DNA of 64,000 nt from Nocardioides marinus (GCF_013408145.1 NZ_JACBZI010000001.1:1905501-1969500); one strand, 5' to 3'; counted from the first letter of the stretch, positions 22,879 through 31,421 are shown. Made by a program: numbers and translations. The notes: generated from the sequence alone by a model not told the origin.

Positions 22879-23979
22879 TCAGGAGTACGTCGCGCGGACG
22901 GTGTCGGTGACCGGGACCGACTGGCAGCCCAGGCGGATCCCGTCGGCGAGGTCCTCGTCGTCGAGCACGTCGTTGTGCAGCATCTTGACCTCGCCCTCGA
23001 GCAGCCGGACGGCGCAGGCCGAGCACTCCCCCTCGCGGCAGGAGTACGGCGCCTTCACGCCCTTGGACTCCAGGTGCTCGAGCAGCGTCGTGCCCGGCTG
23101 CCAGTCGTCGAAGGCGTGCGTCTCGCCGTCGAGCTCGACCTCGAGGCGCACCGGCTCCTGCGGACCGTCGGGCACGTCGACCGGTGCCGCACCCTCGGCG
23201 CCGTCCTCCGACTCGGCCTCCGCGACCTCCTGGGCGGCTGCCGCGACCTCGGCCACGTCGCCGAACGGGTTGCCGCCCAGCGAGACGAACTTCTCCTGGT
23301 GCCGGCGCTCGCGGGGGAACTCCAGCTCGCGCAGCGCGGTGACGACCAGCTTCATGAAGGGCGCCGGGCCGCAGACGAACGCGTCCCAGGTGGTGTACGC
23401 CGACGCGAACGCCTTGAGCTGCTCGCCGGTCGGCAGCCCCTGCACCGACTCCAGCCAGTGCACGACCTGCAGCCGGTCGGGGTGCTCGGCCGCCAGTCGC
23501 GTGAGCTCCTCGGCGAAGATCACCGAGCGCTCGTCGCGGTTGGCGTAGAACACCACGATCCGGCCGGAGCCGTGCGCGAGCGCGGTGCGGGTGATCGACA
23601 TGATCGGGGTGACGCCGCTGCCGCCGGCGAAGAGGAGCAGGTCGGCGTCCAGCGAGGCGGGGGTGAAGATGCCGCTGGGCGGCAGCACCCGCATGGTCGA
23701 GCCGACCTCGAGGTGGTCGCAGACCCAGTTGGAGGCGTAGCCGTCGACGGTGCGCTTGACCGTGACCGTCAGCGGGCCGCCGTCGTGCGGGCTCGAGGAC
23801 AGCGAGTAGCAGCGGGCGGCGAGGCCGTCGCGGTCACTCGGCACCGCCAGGGTCAGGAACTGGCCCGGCTTGTACTCGAAGGCGGACTCGGCGCCCTCGG
23901 GCACCCGGAAGGAGATGGAGCGCGCGTCGGCCGTCTCGTCGACGACCTTCACGACCTCCAGCACGTATGAGTCGGTCAC
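22879..23979 (-). CDS. kshB: 3-ketosteroid-9-alpha-hydroxylase reductase component
   Basis: Passes electrons from NAD(P)H to the oxygenase KshA, which opens the steroid nucleus at C9. The product is 366 residues in the class IA order: FAD domain (RCYSLSSSP at about 56-64), NAD domain (AGGSGVTPIMSI, CGPAPFM), and a C-terminal plant-type ferredoxin with CREGECSAC plus a fourth Cys in LGCQS. An acidic Ala/Glu-rich linker of about 40 residues separates reductase and ferredoxin parts. It is seven bases downstream of a 101-residue Cys-rich gene, which follows kshA directly, so the three form one transcriptional unit. Confidence 0.93.
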   Translation of the reverse strand: MTDSYVLEVVKVVDETADARSISFRVPEGAESAFEYKPGQFLTLAVPSDRDGLAARCYSLSSSPHDGGPLTVTVKRTVDGYASNWVCDHLEVGSTMRVLPPSGIFTPASLDADLLLFAGGSGVTPIMSITRTALAHGSGRIVVFYANRDERSVIFAEELTRLAAEHPDRLQVVHWLESVQGLPTGEQLKAFASAYTTWDAFVCGPAPFMKLVVTALRELEFPRERRHQEKFVSLGGNPFGDVAEVAAAAQEVAEAESEDGAEGAAPVDVPDGPQEPVRLEVELDGETHAFDDWQPGTTLLEHLESKGVKAPYSCREGECSACAVRLLEGEVKMLHNDVLDDEDLADGIRLGCQSVPVTDTVRATYS

Positions 23980-23985
23980 GGTGGC

Positions 23986-24291
23986 TCAGTATCCGTCCTC
24001 TGCTCCGATGGTCAGCCGGCCGTCCCGCACAGCGGCCTCGATGCTCGCGCTCATCCGCGGGCAGGCGTGGAAGGCGAGCCGCCCGTCGGGGCTCTCGGCC
24101 TTGCGCCGTGCGAGGTCGGGGCACTGCGCGGCGGCCTCGGCGGTCCACTGGACCGACGTGTGGTGATCGCTGTTCTTCTTCACGCCCACCGCCGCCAGGC
24201 AGTCCAGGCACTCGACGCGGGTCAGCCGCGCCTGGGTGTAGAGACGCTGGTCCTCCAGCGTCTCGGCGCTGGTGGGGACGAACGAGGCCAT
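23986..24291 (-). CDS. Unrecognised small Cys/His protein between kshA and kshB
   Basis: 101 residues; I do not recognise a family. It has CLDC at positions 28-31, Cys57 in AAQCPDL, and HAC at 75-77 (H75, C77), enough ligands for a zinc site or a small Fe-S centre. No membrane segment or signal peptide is seen. The gene starts one base from the kshA stop and ends six bases before the kshB start, so it must be co-expressed with both oxygenase parts. An accessory role for KshAB (electron transfer, cluster delivery or an assembly factor) is a reasonable guess from place alone. The coding frame keeps the GC-rich third positions of its neighbours. Confidence 0.7.
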   Translation of the reverse strand: MASFVPTSAETLEDQRLYTQARLTRVECLDCLAAVGVKKNSDHHTSVQWTAEAAAQCPDLARRKAESPDGRLAFHACPRMSASIEAAVRDGRLTIGAEDGY

Positions 24292-24292
24292 C

Positions 24293-25480
24293 TCAGGTGC
24301 CCGACATCAGGGCCGGGTCGTCGCTGCCCTCGGTGTCGCCGGCGGCGTCCTCGGCGGCCTTCTTCTCGAGGTTCTGGGCGACCTCGTCCTGCCAGAACTC
24401 GTTGGCCTTGGTGGTGTCGACCTCGAACTCGAAGCGGTCGACCATGTCGGAGGTGATGTCGGCGACGTCGACGTAGTACTGCTCGTACCAGCGGCGCAGC
24501 TGGTAGACCGGCCCGTCCTCCTCGCACAGCAGCGGGTTCTGGACCGGCACCTTGTTCTTCCAGATGTGCACGTCCTGCAGGAAGCCCTGGCCGAACATGT
24601 CGGCGTACTTCTTGCCGATGAAGTTCGCCGTCTCGTCATCCATGCCCTCGGGCTTCTCGACGAGGATGCCGTACTGCAGGGTGAAGGAGTTGGGGCCCGT
24701 GGCGATGTGGGTGTTGACCAGCACGACCTCGGTCTTGAAGCCCTTGTAGTCGGTCCAGAGCCAGTTGATCATGTACGACGGCCCGTAGTAGGTGGCCTCG
24801 GACTTCAGGAACAGCTCCTCCGAGCCGTAGCCGCCACTGACGTCCGGGCGCCCCTTGGACTCCATGAACTGGGTGGCCTGCTGGCCCTCGAAGACGTTGC
24901 GGAAGCTCGTCGGGAACGCGAAGTGCACGTAGTAGAAGTGCGCCATGTCGACCACGTTGTCGATGAGCTCGCGGCAGTTGGAGCCCTCGATGTGCTCGGT
25001 CTCCCAGAACCAGTCGGTGTATTTGCCCGACGCGAGGCCCGGCAGCTCGGGCGGGAGCAGGTCGTGGTCGCCGGCCGAGCCCTCGGGGTCGTACCAGATG
25101 AACAGCGACTCGTTGCGGATCGCGGTCTCGTAGCGCTGGGTGCGCGCGCGCAGCGGGACCCGGCGGGCGTAGGGGATCTGCTTGCACTTGCCGTCGCCGC
25201 CCCAGCGCCAGTCGTGGAACGGGCAGGCGATCTGGTCGCCCTTGACGGTGCCCTGGGTCAGGTCGCCGCCCATGTGCCGGCAGTAGCCGTCGAGGACGTT
25301 GAGCTGCCCCGCGCTGTCCTGCCAGACGACGAGCTTGCCGCCGAACGCCTCGATGGCGTGCGGCTTGCCGTCCTCGAACGATCGGGCCAGGCCGAGGCAG
25401 TGCCAGCCGCGGGCGTACCTGTCCGGCGGCGTGCCCTGGTCGAGGTGGCGGGTGCCGGAGGGGGTGGCCGTGCCGGTCAT
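24293..25480 (-). CDS. kshA: 3-ketosteroid-9-alpha-hydroxylase oxygenase component
   Basis: Rieske non-heme iron oxygenase that hydroxylates the 3-ketosteroid nucleus, or its CoA-thioester intermediates, at C9. The product is 395 residues. The Rieske ligands fall at C67, H69, C86 and H89 (GYCRHMGGD, ACPFHDW). The mononuclear iron ligands H181 and H186 lie in MAHFYYVHF. These positions agree with the mycobacterial enzyme as I remember it. The ATG at 25480 opens a unit with the small Cys protein and kshB. A KstR-like site lies 71 bases upstream, shared with the divergent fadE26. Confidence 0.95.
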   Translation of the reverse strand: MTGTATPSGTRHLDQGTPPDRYARGWHCLGLARSFEDGKPHAIEAFGGKLVVWQDSAGQLNVLDGYCRHMGGDLTQGTVKGDQIACPFHDWRWGGDGKCKQIPYARRVPLRARTQRYETAIRNESLFIWYDPEGSAGDHDLLPPELPGLASGKYTDWFWETEHIEGSNCRELIDNVVDMAHFYYVHFAFPTSFRNVFEGQQATQFMESKGRPDVSGGYGSEELFLKSEATYYGPSYMINWLWTDYKGFKTEVVLVNTHIATGPNSFTLQYGILVEKPEGMDDETANFIGKKYADMFGQGFLQDVHIWKNKVPVQNPLLCEEDGPVYQLRRWYEQYYVDVADITSDMVDRFEFEVDTTKANEFWQDEVAQNLEKKAAEDAAGDTEGSDDPALMSGT

Positions 25481-25550
25481 GAGGACCTCCCTGGTCTGTG
25501 ACGGAGTCGGGGCCGGAGGTGGTCCGTCGTCGGTGACGGTGGACCAAAAC

Positions 25551-25564
25551 GAGAACAGGTTATA
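25551..25564. promoter_or_regulatory. KstR-like operator between kshA and fadE26
   Basis: GAGAACAGGTTATA fits TnnAACnnGTTnnA except for the first base. It lies in the 187-base divergent region between kshA and fadE26, and is the weakest of the sites seen here because the outer arms do not pair well. Confidence 0.6.
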
Positions 25565-25667
25565 GTTTTCGGGACGACGAGGCCAGCGTCACACCCGGTC
25601 TCGTCCCCATCCTGCGCCATTCCAGCGTCATCCGAGCGACATCCGCCTCCGCACCCGGGAGCCCTCC

Positions 25668-26855
25668 ATGCACCTCGCCCTCGAACCCGCCCAGATCGCG
25701 CTGCGAGAGGAGCTGAGGGAGTACTTCGGCGCCCTCGTCACCCCGGAGATCCGTGCCGGGCTCAGCGCCGCGACCGGCGAGTTCGGCGAGGCGGGCGTCT
25801 ACAAGGGCGTGATCCGCCAGCTCGGCACCGACGGCTGGCTGGGCATCGGCTGGCCCAAGGAGTACGGCGGCCAGGCCCGCTCCATGGTCGACCAGCTGAT
25901 CTTCACCGACGTCGCGGCCGACTTCGGCGTGCCGATCCCCTACCTCACGCTGAACACCGTGGGGCCGACGATCATGCGCTACGGCACCCAGGAGCAGAAG
26001 GACTACTTCCTGCCGAAGATCCTGGCCGGCGAGCTGCACTTCTCCATCGGCTACTCCGAGCCGGGCTCGGGCACCGACCTCGCCTCGCTGCGGACCAAGG
26101 CCGTGCGCGAGGGCGACGAGTGGGTCATCAACGGCCAGAAGATGTGGACCTCGCTCATCCAGTACGCCGACTGGATCTGGATGGCCTGCCGCACCGACCC
26201 CGACCTGCCGCGGCACAAGGGCCTGTCGATGATCCTGGTCCCGGCCGACTCCCCCGGCTTCTCCTACACCCCGGTGCACACCGTCGCCGGCGTGCACACC
26301 AGCGCCACCTACTACGAGGACGTCCGCGTCCCCGTCGGCAACCTGGTCGGCGAGCTCAACGGCGGCTGGTCGCTGATGACCAACCAGCTCAACCACGAGC
26401 GCGTGGCGCTGACGTCGTCGGCTCCGCTGACCCAGTCGGTCAAGCTCGTGCGCGAGTGGGCGCAGCAGACCAAGAACCCCGACGGCCAGCGGGTGATCGA
26501 CGCCGAGTGGGTGCAGATCGCGCTCGGCCGCGCCCATGCCCGCGTGGAGATGCTCACCCTGCTGAACTGGAAGCTGGCCTCCGACGCCGACCGTGGCGTC
26601 GACCTCTCCCCCGCCGAGGCGTCGGCGACCAAGATCTACGGCTCCGAGCTGGCCACCGAGGTCTACCGCTCGCTGATGGAGATCGTCGGCCCCCACGCCG
26701 GGCTCACCGCCGACTCCGAGGGCGCGGTCATCGCCGGCCGCCTCGAGCGCTTCTTCCGCTCCTCGCTGGTCATGACCTTCGGCGGTGGCACCAACGAGAT
26801 CCAGCGCGACATCATCGGCTATGTCGGCCTCGGCCTGCCCGCCGCGAAGCGCTGA
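25668..26855 (+). CDS. fadE26: Acyl-CoA dehydrogenase, FadE26/ChsE4-like (steroid side chain)
   Basis: Flavin acyl-CoA dehydrogenase, 395 residues. The fold markers are IGYSEPGSGTDLASLRTKA, NGQKMWTS, and the C-terminal FGGGTNEIQRDIIGYVGLGLP. E244 in NQLNHERVAL stands where the catalytic glutamate of the FadE26 group is expected. In Mycobacterium FadE26 and FadE27 form the alpha2beta2 dehydrogenase ChsE4-ChsE5 that acts on the long cholesterol side-chain CoA ester. The same pairing, with a FadD17-like ligase next, is the reason for this call. FadE28-like function is the main alternative. Confidence 0.85.
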   Translation: MHLALEPAQIALREELREYFGALVTPEIRAGLSAATGEFGEAGVYKGVIRQLGTDGWLGIGWPKEYGGQARSMVDQLIFTDVAADFGVPIPYLTLNTVGPTIMRYGTQEQKDYFLPKILAGELHFSIGYSEPGSGTDLASLRTKAVREGDEWVINGQKMWTSLIQYADWIWMACRTDPDLPRHKGLSMILVPADSPGFSYTPVHTVAGVHTSATYYEDVRVPVGNLVGELNGGWSLMTNQLNHERVALTSSAPLTQSVKLVREWAQQTKNPDGQRVIDAEWVQIALGRAHARVEMLTLLNWKLASDADRGVDLSPAEASATKIYGSELATEVYRSLMEIVGPHAGLTADSEGAVIAGRLERFFRSSLVMTFGGGTNEIQRDIIGYVGLGLPAAKR

Positions 26856-26893
26856 CCCGCGGCCCCTCTCGACCAGCACCAGGACGGACTGAC

Positions 26894-27997
26894 ATGGACT
26901 TCTCCTTCACCCCCGAGCAGGACGACGCCGCGGCCCTGGCCGCCTCGATCCTCGACGACCGCGTGACCCTCGACCGGCAGAAGGCCGTCGAGGCCGCCGG
27001 CAGCCGCTTCGACCGCGACCTGTGGGCCGCGCTCGGTGAGGCGGGCCTGCTCTCCCTCGCCGTCCCCGAGCAGTACGACGGTGCCGGGCTCGGCCTCGTC
27101 GAGCTGTGCCGGGTGCTGCACGAGGTCGGCCAGCGCGTCGCGCCCGTCCCGCTCGCGACGCACGGCGCAGCGGCGCTGCTGCTCGCCGAGTCGGCCGACG
27201 CCGACCTGGCCGCTGCCTGGCTCCCGGGCGCCGCCTCCGGCGAACAGGTCCTCACCGTGGCCTTGAGCGAGGAGCGCTCCCACCTGCCCGCGCTCCCGGT
27301 CACCACCGCGAGCAGCACCGGCTCGGGCTGGTCGGTCTCCGGCGCGAAGTCGCTGGTCCGCGCGGGCACCGACGCTGCGGCGTACCTCGTCAGCGCGAGC
27401 ACGGCAGACGGCGTCGGGGTGTTCCTCGTGGCGGCCGACGCCGACGGCGTGCGCACCACCCCCGGCCGCACCAGCGACGGCGACACCGTCGCGCGCCTCG
27501 ACCTGGAGGAGGCGGCCGGGACCCTGGTCGGCTCGCTCGACGGCAGCACCGCGCGTCGCCTCGGGGACCTGGTCACCGTCACCACCGGCGCCGAGCTGCT
27601 CGGCATCACCGAGGGCGCGCTGCGGCTGACCGCGCAGTACGCGAAGACGCGCGAGCAGTTCGGGCGTCCGATCGGGACGTTCCAGGCGGTCTCCCAGCGA
27701 CTGGCCGACGGCTACATCGACGTGCTCGGCCAGCGACTGACCCTGTGGTCGGCCGCCTGGCGCCTCGCCGAGGGCCTGCCCGCCGAGACCGAGGTGGCCA
27801 TCGCCAAGCTGTGGGCGGCCGACGCCGCGCACCGGCTGGCGCACACCACGGTCCACGTCCACGGCGGGGTCGGCATCGACCTCGACGGCGAGGCGCACCG
27901 CTACTTCACCACCGCCAAGCGCCTGGAGTTCGCCTTCGGCGGCAGCACCGAGCAGGCGCTCGCGATCGGGCGGGTGCTCGCGGCCGAGCCGGCCTGA
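26894..27997 (+). CDS. fadE27: Acyl-CoA dehydrogenase, FadE27/ChsE5-like partner
   Basis: Second subunit of a heteromeric acyl-CoA dehydrogenase, 367 residues from ATG 26894. It keeps the general fold (MDFSFTPEQDDAAAL, TREQFGRPIGTFQAVSQRLAD, HVHGGVGIDLDGEAHRY) but the middle domain is shortened and diverged, as in the non-catalytic partners of the ChsE type. It begins 38 bases after fadE26, so assembly as an alpha2beta2 enzyme is likely. Its stop is immediately followed by two copies of a GGTGGTCGAG repeat that run into the next gene. Confidence 0.85.
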   Translation: MDFSFTPEQDDAAALAASILDDRVTLDRQKAVEAAGSRFDRDLWAALGEAGLLSLAVPEQYDGAGLGLVELCRVLHEVGQRVAPVPLATHGAAALLLAESADADLAAAWLPGAASGEQVLTVALSEERSHLPALPVTTASSTGSGWSVSGAKSLVRAGTDAAAYLVSASTADGVGVFLVAADADGVRTTPGRTSDGDTVARLDLEEAAGTLVGSLDGSTARRLGDLVTVTTGAELLGITEGALRLTAQYAKTREQFGRPIGTFQAVSQRLADGYIDVLGQRLTLWSAAWRLAEGLPAETEVAIAKLWAADAAHRLAHTTVHVHGGVGIDLDGEAHRYFTTAKRLEFAFGGSTEQALAIGRVLAAEPA

Positions 27998-28004
27998 GAC
28001 CCCC

Positions 28005-28086
28005 GGTGGTCGAGCAGCGAGCGCAGCGAGCGGGCCACCCCCCGGTGGTCGAGCAGCGAGCGCAGCGAGCGGGCGTCGAGACCACC
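28005..28086. repeat. Family-B repeats (GGTGGTCGAG...GTCGAGACCACC), two copies overlapping a gene start
   Basis: The full unit at 28044-28086 is 43 bases: GGTGGTCGAGCAGCGAGCGC, then AGCGAGCGGGC, then GTCGAGACCACC, so the ends are inverted (GGTGGTC/GACCACC). A truncated copy at 28005-28043 precedes it with an identical first 31 bases. The repeat contains the only credible start codons of the following ligase. Confidence 0.8.
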
Positions 28087-29691
28087 GTCCGCGACCTGCT
28101 GCTGGCGCGCGCGGACGACACCGGGGACGGGCTGCTCTTCGAGGACGAGCGGCACTCGTGGGCCGAGGTGGTCCGAGAGGGCCACCAGCGGGCAGCGGCG
28201 CTGCGGACCCTGCTGGACGACGAGCGCCCTCCCCACGTCGGGGTGCTGCTGGAGAACACCCCGGACTTCCTGCTGACGCTCGGGGCGGCCGCCCTCGGCG
28301 GGCTGGTCGTCGTCGGGCTCAACCCGACACGGCGTGGCGAGGCGCTCGCTGCCGACGTACACCGCACGGACTGCCAGCTGGTCCTGACCGACGCCGATCA
28401 CACCGAGCTGCTCGACGGGCTGGACGACGTGCCGGTGGTCCCCGTCGACGCCCCGGACTGGGCCGACCTGCTCGAGCAGCACGCGGACGCGGGCGCACCC
28501 GACGTCACGATCGGTCCGGACGACCTGCTGATGCTGATCTTCACCTCGGGCACCTCCGGCGACCCCAAGGCGGTCCGCGTGACGCACGCCAAGGTGGCCG
28601 GGCCGGGCGTGATGCTGGCCGAGCGGTTCGGGCTGGGCAGCAACGACACCGCGTACCTCTCGATGCCGCTGTTCCACTCGAACGCCGTGATGGCCGGCTG
28701 GGCACCCGCCCTGGCGGGCGGGGCGACGGTCGCCCTGGCCCGGCGGTTCTCCGCGTCGGGCTTCCTGCCCGACGTCCGCCGCCACGGGGCGACGTACGCC
28801 AACTACGTGGGCAAGCCGCTCTCCTACGTCCTGGCCACCCCAGCGCGTGAGGACGACGCCGACAACCCGCTGCGCCTGGTCTTCGGCAACGAGGCCAACG
28901 AGCGCGCCATCGACGAGTTCGCGACGCGCTTCGGCTGCACGGTCGTCGACTCCTACTCCTCCACCGAGAACGCCGTCATCGTGCAGCGCCAGCCCGACAT
29001 GCCCGCCGGCTCGCTGGGCCGACCGCTGCCGGGGGTGGCCGTGCTCGACGCCGAGACGTCGCTGCCGACCGCGGACGCCGTCTTCGACGACGACGGACGA
29101 CTCACCAACGCCGACGAGGCGATCGGCGAGCTGGTGAACACCGCCGGGTCCGGCGCGTTCGCGGGCTACTACAACGACCCCGGCGCCGAGTCCGAGCGGA
29201 TGCGTGGAGGGATGTACTGGTCCGGGGACCTCGCCTACCGCGACGCCGAGGGCTGGGTCTACTTCGCCGGCCGGACCGCGGACTGGATGCGGGTGGACGG
29301 CGAGAACCTCGCCGCCGCCCCGCTGGAGCGGATCTGGTTGCGGCACCCGGCGGTCACGCAGGCGGCGGTGTACGCCGTCCCGGACCCGGGCCCGCACGGC
29401 GTCGGCGACCAGGTGGTCGCCGCCCTCCTGGCCGACCCCCCGTTGGACGCCGCGCAGGTGACGCGTTTCCTCGACGCCCAGCCCGACCTGCCCACCAAGG
29501 GGCGGCCGCGCTGGGTCCGCCTGCTCGCCGACCTCGACGAGCTGCCCCGCACCGCCACGACCAAGGTGCTCAAGCGCAGCCTGGCCGACGAGGGCCCGGT
29601 CGCCGGCCGGGGCCGGTTGCTCGAGCGCGAGGAGCGCGGGACGACGTACGCCGACGTGACCGATCTGCGCGAAGTGCTTGACCAGGTGTGA
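28045..29691 (+). CDS. fadD17: FadD17-type acyl-CoA ligase, copy 1
   Basis: AMP-forming CoA ligase, 548 residues from GTG 28045. The P-loop is LIFTSGTSGDPKAVRV, followed by YLSMPLFHSNAV, ATYANYVGKPLSYVLATP and the C-terminal catalytic lysine region RTATTKVLKRSL. FadD17 of Mycobacterium is thought to activate C5 side chains of sterols. The family N-terminus starts at about TTVRDLLLARADD, only 14 codons after GTG 28045; GTG 28006, in the first repeat copy, would add 13 residues. Both candidate starts are therefore inside family-B repeat DNA. It follows fadE26-fadE27 as in Rv3504-Rv3506. A second copy comes next. Confidence 0.88.
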   Translation: MVEQRAQRAGVETTVRDLLLARADDTGDGLLFEDERHSWAEVVREGHQRAAALRTLLDDERPPHVGVLLENTPDFLLTLGAAALGGLVVVGLNPTRRGEALAADVHRTDCQLVLTDADHTELLDGLDDVPVVPVDAPDWADLLEQHADAGAPDVTIGPDDLLMLIFTSGTSGDPKAVRVTHAKVAGPGVMLAERFGLGSNDTAYLSMPLFHSNAVMAGWAPALAGGATVALARRFSASGFLPDVRRHGATYANYVGKPLSYVLATPAREDDADNPLRLVFGNEANERAIDEFATRFGCTVVDSYSSTENAVIVQRQPDMPAGSLGRPLPGVAVLDAETSLPTADAVFDDDGRLTNADEAIGELVNTAGSGAFAGYYNDPGAESERMRGGMYWSGDLAYRDAEGWVYFAGRTADWMRVDGENLAAAPLERIWLRHPAVTQAAVYAVPDPGPHGVGDQVVAALLADPPLDAAQVTRFLDAQPDLPTKGRPRWVRLLADLDELPRTATTKVLKRSLADEGPVAGRGRLLEREERGTTYADVTDLREVLDQV

Positions 29692-29704
29692 CGCGCACCA
29701 TACG

Positions 29705-29718
29705 TTGACACGCGTCAA
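29705..29718. promoter_or_regulatory. Inverted repeat TTGAC-n4-GTCAA beside KstR site
   Basis: TTGACACGCGTCAA lies one base before the KstR operator. Its first six bases also read as a -35 element TTGACA, with GTTCTA 17 bases on as a poor -10. It could be part of the promoter or a second operator; nothing else supports either. Confidence 0.35.
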
Positions 29719-29719
29719 A

Positions 29720-29733
29720 TAGAACGTGTTCTA
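29720..29733. promoter_or_regulatory. KstR operator upstream of second FadD17-type ligase
   Basis: TAGAACGTGTTCTA is a perfect palindrome and a perfect match to TnnAACnnGTTnnA. It lies 13 bases before the chosen GTG start and is internal to the unit, giving the second ligase its own KstR-controlled promoter. Confidence 0.85.
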
Positions 29734-29746
29734 CGAGGGGGAACCA

Positions 29747-31315
29747 GTGGCCGAGAACGTGCAGCAGATGCTCCGGGACCGACTCGAGGACGACGGCACG
29801 GCGATCGCGACGCCCGAGCGGACCTGGACCTGGCGGGAGCACCTCGCGGAGGCCTCCGCCGAGGCCGCGGCCGTGCTGGCGGTGCTCGACCGGGAGCACG
29901 CCCCCCACGTGGGGACCCTGCTCGGCAACTCCCCCGCCATGCTCCGCGCGATGGCCGGGGCCGGCCTCGCCGGCTACGTGCTGTGCGGCATCAACACGAC
30001 CCGGCGCGGCGAGGGCCTCGCCGCGGACGTGCGCCGTGCGGAGTGCCAGGTGCTGCTCACCGACGCCGAGCACCTGCCGCTGCTCGAGGGCGTCGACCTC
30101 GGTGGTGTGCGCGTGGTCGACGTCGACTCCGACGCGTGGGCCCAGGAGGTCTCCGCCGCCGGGGCGCTGGCGCCGTTGCGCGAGGTCGAGGCCATGGACA
30201 CCTTCATGATGATCTTCACCTCTGGCACCTCCGGGGACCCGAAGGCCGTGCAGGTAGCCCACCTGATGGTGCTCTTCTCCGGGCTCAACCTCGTCGACCG
30301 GTTCTCGATGACGTCCGACGACGTCTGCTACCTCTCGATGCCGCTGTTCCACTCCAACGCGGTGGTCGCGGGCTGGGCGGTCGCGGTGGGCTGCGGCGCG
30401 ACGATGGTGCCCACCCGGTTCTCGGCGTCCCGCTTCCTCGAGGACGTGCGCCGCTACGGCGTCACCTACATGAACTACGTCGGCAAGCCCCTGGCCTACG
30501 TCCTGGCCACCCCCGAGCGCGACGACGACGCGGACAACACGCTGCGGGTGGCCTTCGGCAACGAGGCCAGCGACCGCGACATCGCGGAGTTCGCCCGGCG
30601 CTTCGACTGCGAGGTCACCGACGGCTTCGGCTCCACGGAGCTGGCCATCATCATCCTGCGCGAGCCGGGCACTCCCCCGGGCTCCATCGGCAAGGGGATG
30701 GACGGTGTGGCGATCTACGACGCCGAGACCGTCACCGAGTGCCCCGTCGCCCGCTTCGACGAGCACGGCGCCCTGCTCAACGCCGACGAGGCCGTCGGCG
30801 AGCTGGTCAACACGACCGGGGGCGGCTACTTCCAGGGCTACTACAACGACCCCGACGCCAACGCCGACCGGATGCGGTACGGGATGTACTGGTCCGGCGA
30901 CCTGGCCTACAAGGACGCCGACGGCTGGATCTACCTCGCCGGCCGCACCGCCGACTGGATGCGCGTGGACGGCGAGAACCTCGCGGCCGGCCCCATCGAG
31001 CGGATCCTGCAGCGTCTGCCCGCGCTCAACCGGGTCGCGGTGTATGCGGTCCGCGACGACCGGGTCGGCGACCAGGTGATGGCCGCGATGGTGCTCAACG
31101 AGGGCGAGAAGGTCAGCCAGGCGGAGTTCGAGGCGTTCCTGCGCGAGCAGCCCGACCTCTCCCCCAAGGCCTGGCCCCGCTACGTGCGGATCAACCACGA
31201 CCTCCCGGCCACCGCGACCAACAAGGTGCTCAAGCGGGAGCTCATGGCCCAGGGCGTCTCCGCCGGCGACGGCGAGCTGTGGACCCGCGAGGAGCGCGGC
31301 ACGGCGTACGCCTGA
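29747..31315 (+). CDS. FadD17-type acyl-CoA ligase, copy 2
   Basis: Paralogue of the preceding ligase, 522 residues. The same blocks recur: IFTSGTSGDPKAVQV, YLSMPLFHSNAVVAGWA, TYMNYVGKPLAYVLATPE, YWSGDLAYKDADGWIYLAGR and ATATNKVLKRELM. I chose GTG 29747 (VAENVQQML) because a GAGGGGGA ribosome site precedes it and because the GTG at 29726 is part of the KstR operator. The two copies differ most in the N-terminal and substrate-pocket thirds, so they may take different side-chain acids. Either could be the true FadD17 counterpart. Confidence 0.88.
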   Translation: MAENVQQMLRDRLEDDGTAIATPERTWTWREHLAEASAEAAAVLAVLDREHAPHVGTLLGNSPAMLRAMAGAGLAGYVLCGINTTRRGEGLAADVRRAECQVLLTDAEHLPLLEGVDLGGVRVVDVDSDAWAQEVSAAGALAPLREVEAMDTFMMIFTSGTSGDPKAVQVAHLMVLFSGLNLVDRFSMTSDDVCYLSMPLFHSNAVVAGWAVAVGCGATMVPTRFSASRFLEDVRRYGVTYMNYVGKPLAYVLATPERDDDADNTLRVAFGNEASDRDIAEFARRFDCEVTDGFGSTELAIIILREPGTPPGSIGKGMDGVAIYDAETVTECPVARFDEHGALLNADEAVGELVNTTGGGYFQGYYNDPDANADRMRYGMYWSGDLAYKDADGWIYLAGRTADWMRVDGENLAAGPIERILQRLPALNRVAVYAVRDDRVGDQVMAAMVLNEGEKVSQAEFEAFLREQPDLSPKAWPRYVRINHDLPATATNKVLKRELMAQGVSAGDGELWTREERGTAYA

Positions 31316-31316
31316 G

Positions 31317-31350
31317 GGCGAGCCGGCGTATTGATACGCCGGTTCGGCGG
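31317..31350 (+). repeat. Family-A repeat, solitary copy
   Basis: One 34-bp unit (GGCGAGCC, then GGCGTATTGATACGCC, then GGTTCGGCGG) starts one base after the stop of the second ligase. The palindromic centre is the 7.3-kb form. No AbiEi/DUF559 gene is near. Confidence 0.8.
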
Positions 31351-31362
31351 GCTAGCCGCCAG

Positions 31363-31415
31363 GAACCGACCTTCGGGACGGGTCTGTCGGCGTGGCGCGG
31401 ACCGAAGGTCGGTTC
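31363..31415. terminator. Inverted repeat between convergent genes
   Basis: GAACCGACCTTCGG (31363-31376) pairs perfectly with CCGAAGGTCGGTTC (31402-31415) around a 25-base loop. It ends seven bases before the stop of the minus-strand LVIVD gene. A bidirectional terminator is the simple reading; the long loop also fits a small palindromic repeat element. Confidence 0.5.
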
Positions 31416-31421
31416 TTGCGA

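Noticed and set aside
29726..29746. GTG at 29726 as start of the second FadD17-type ligase
   Set aside because: It lies inside the perfect KstR operator and has no ribosome site, while GTG 29747 follows GAGGGGGA.
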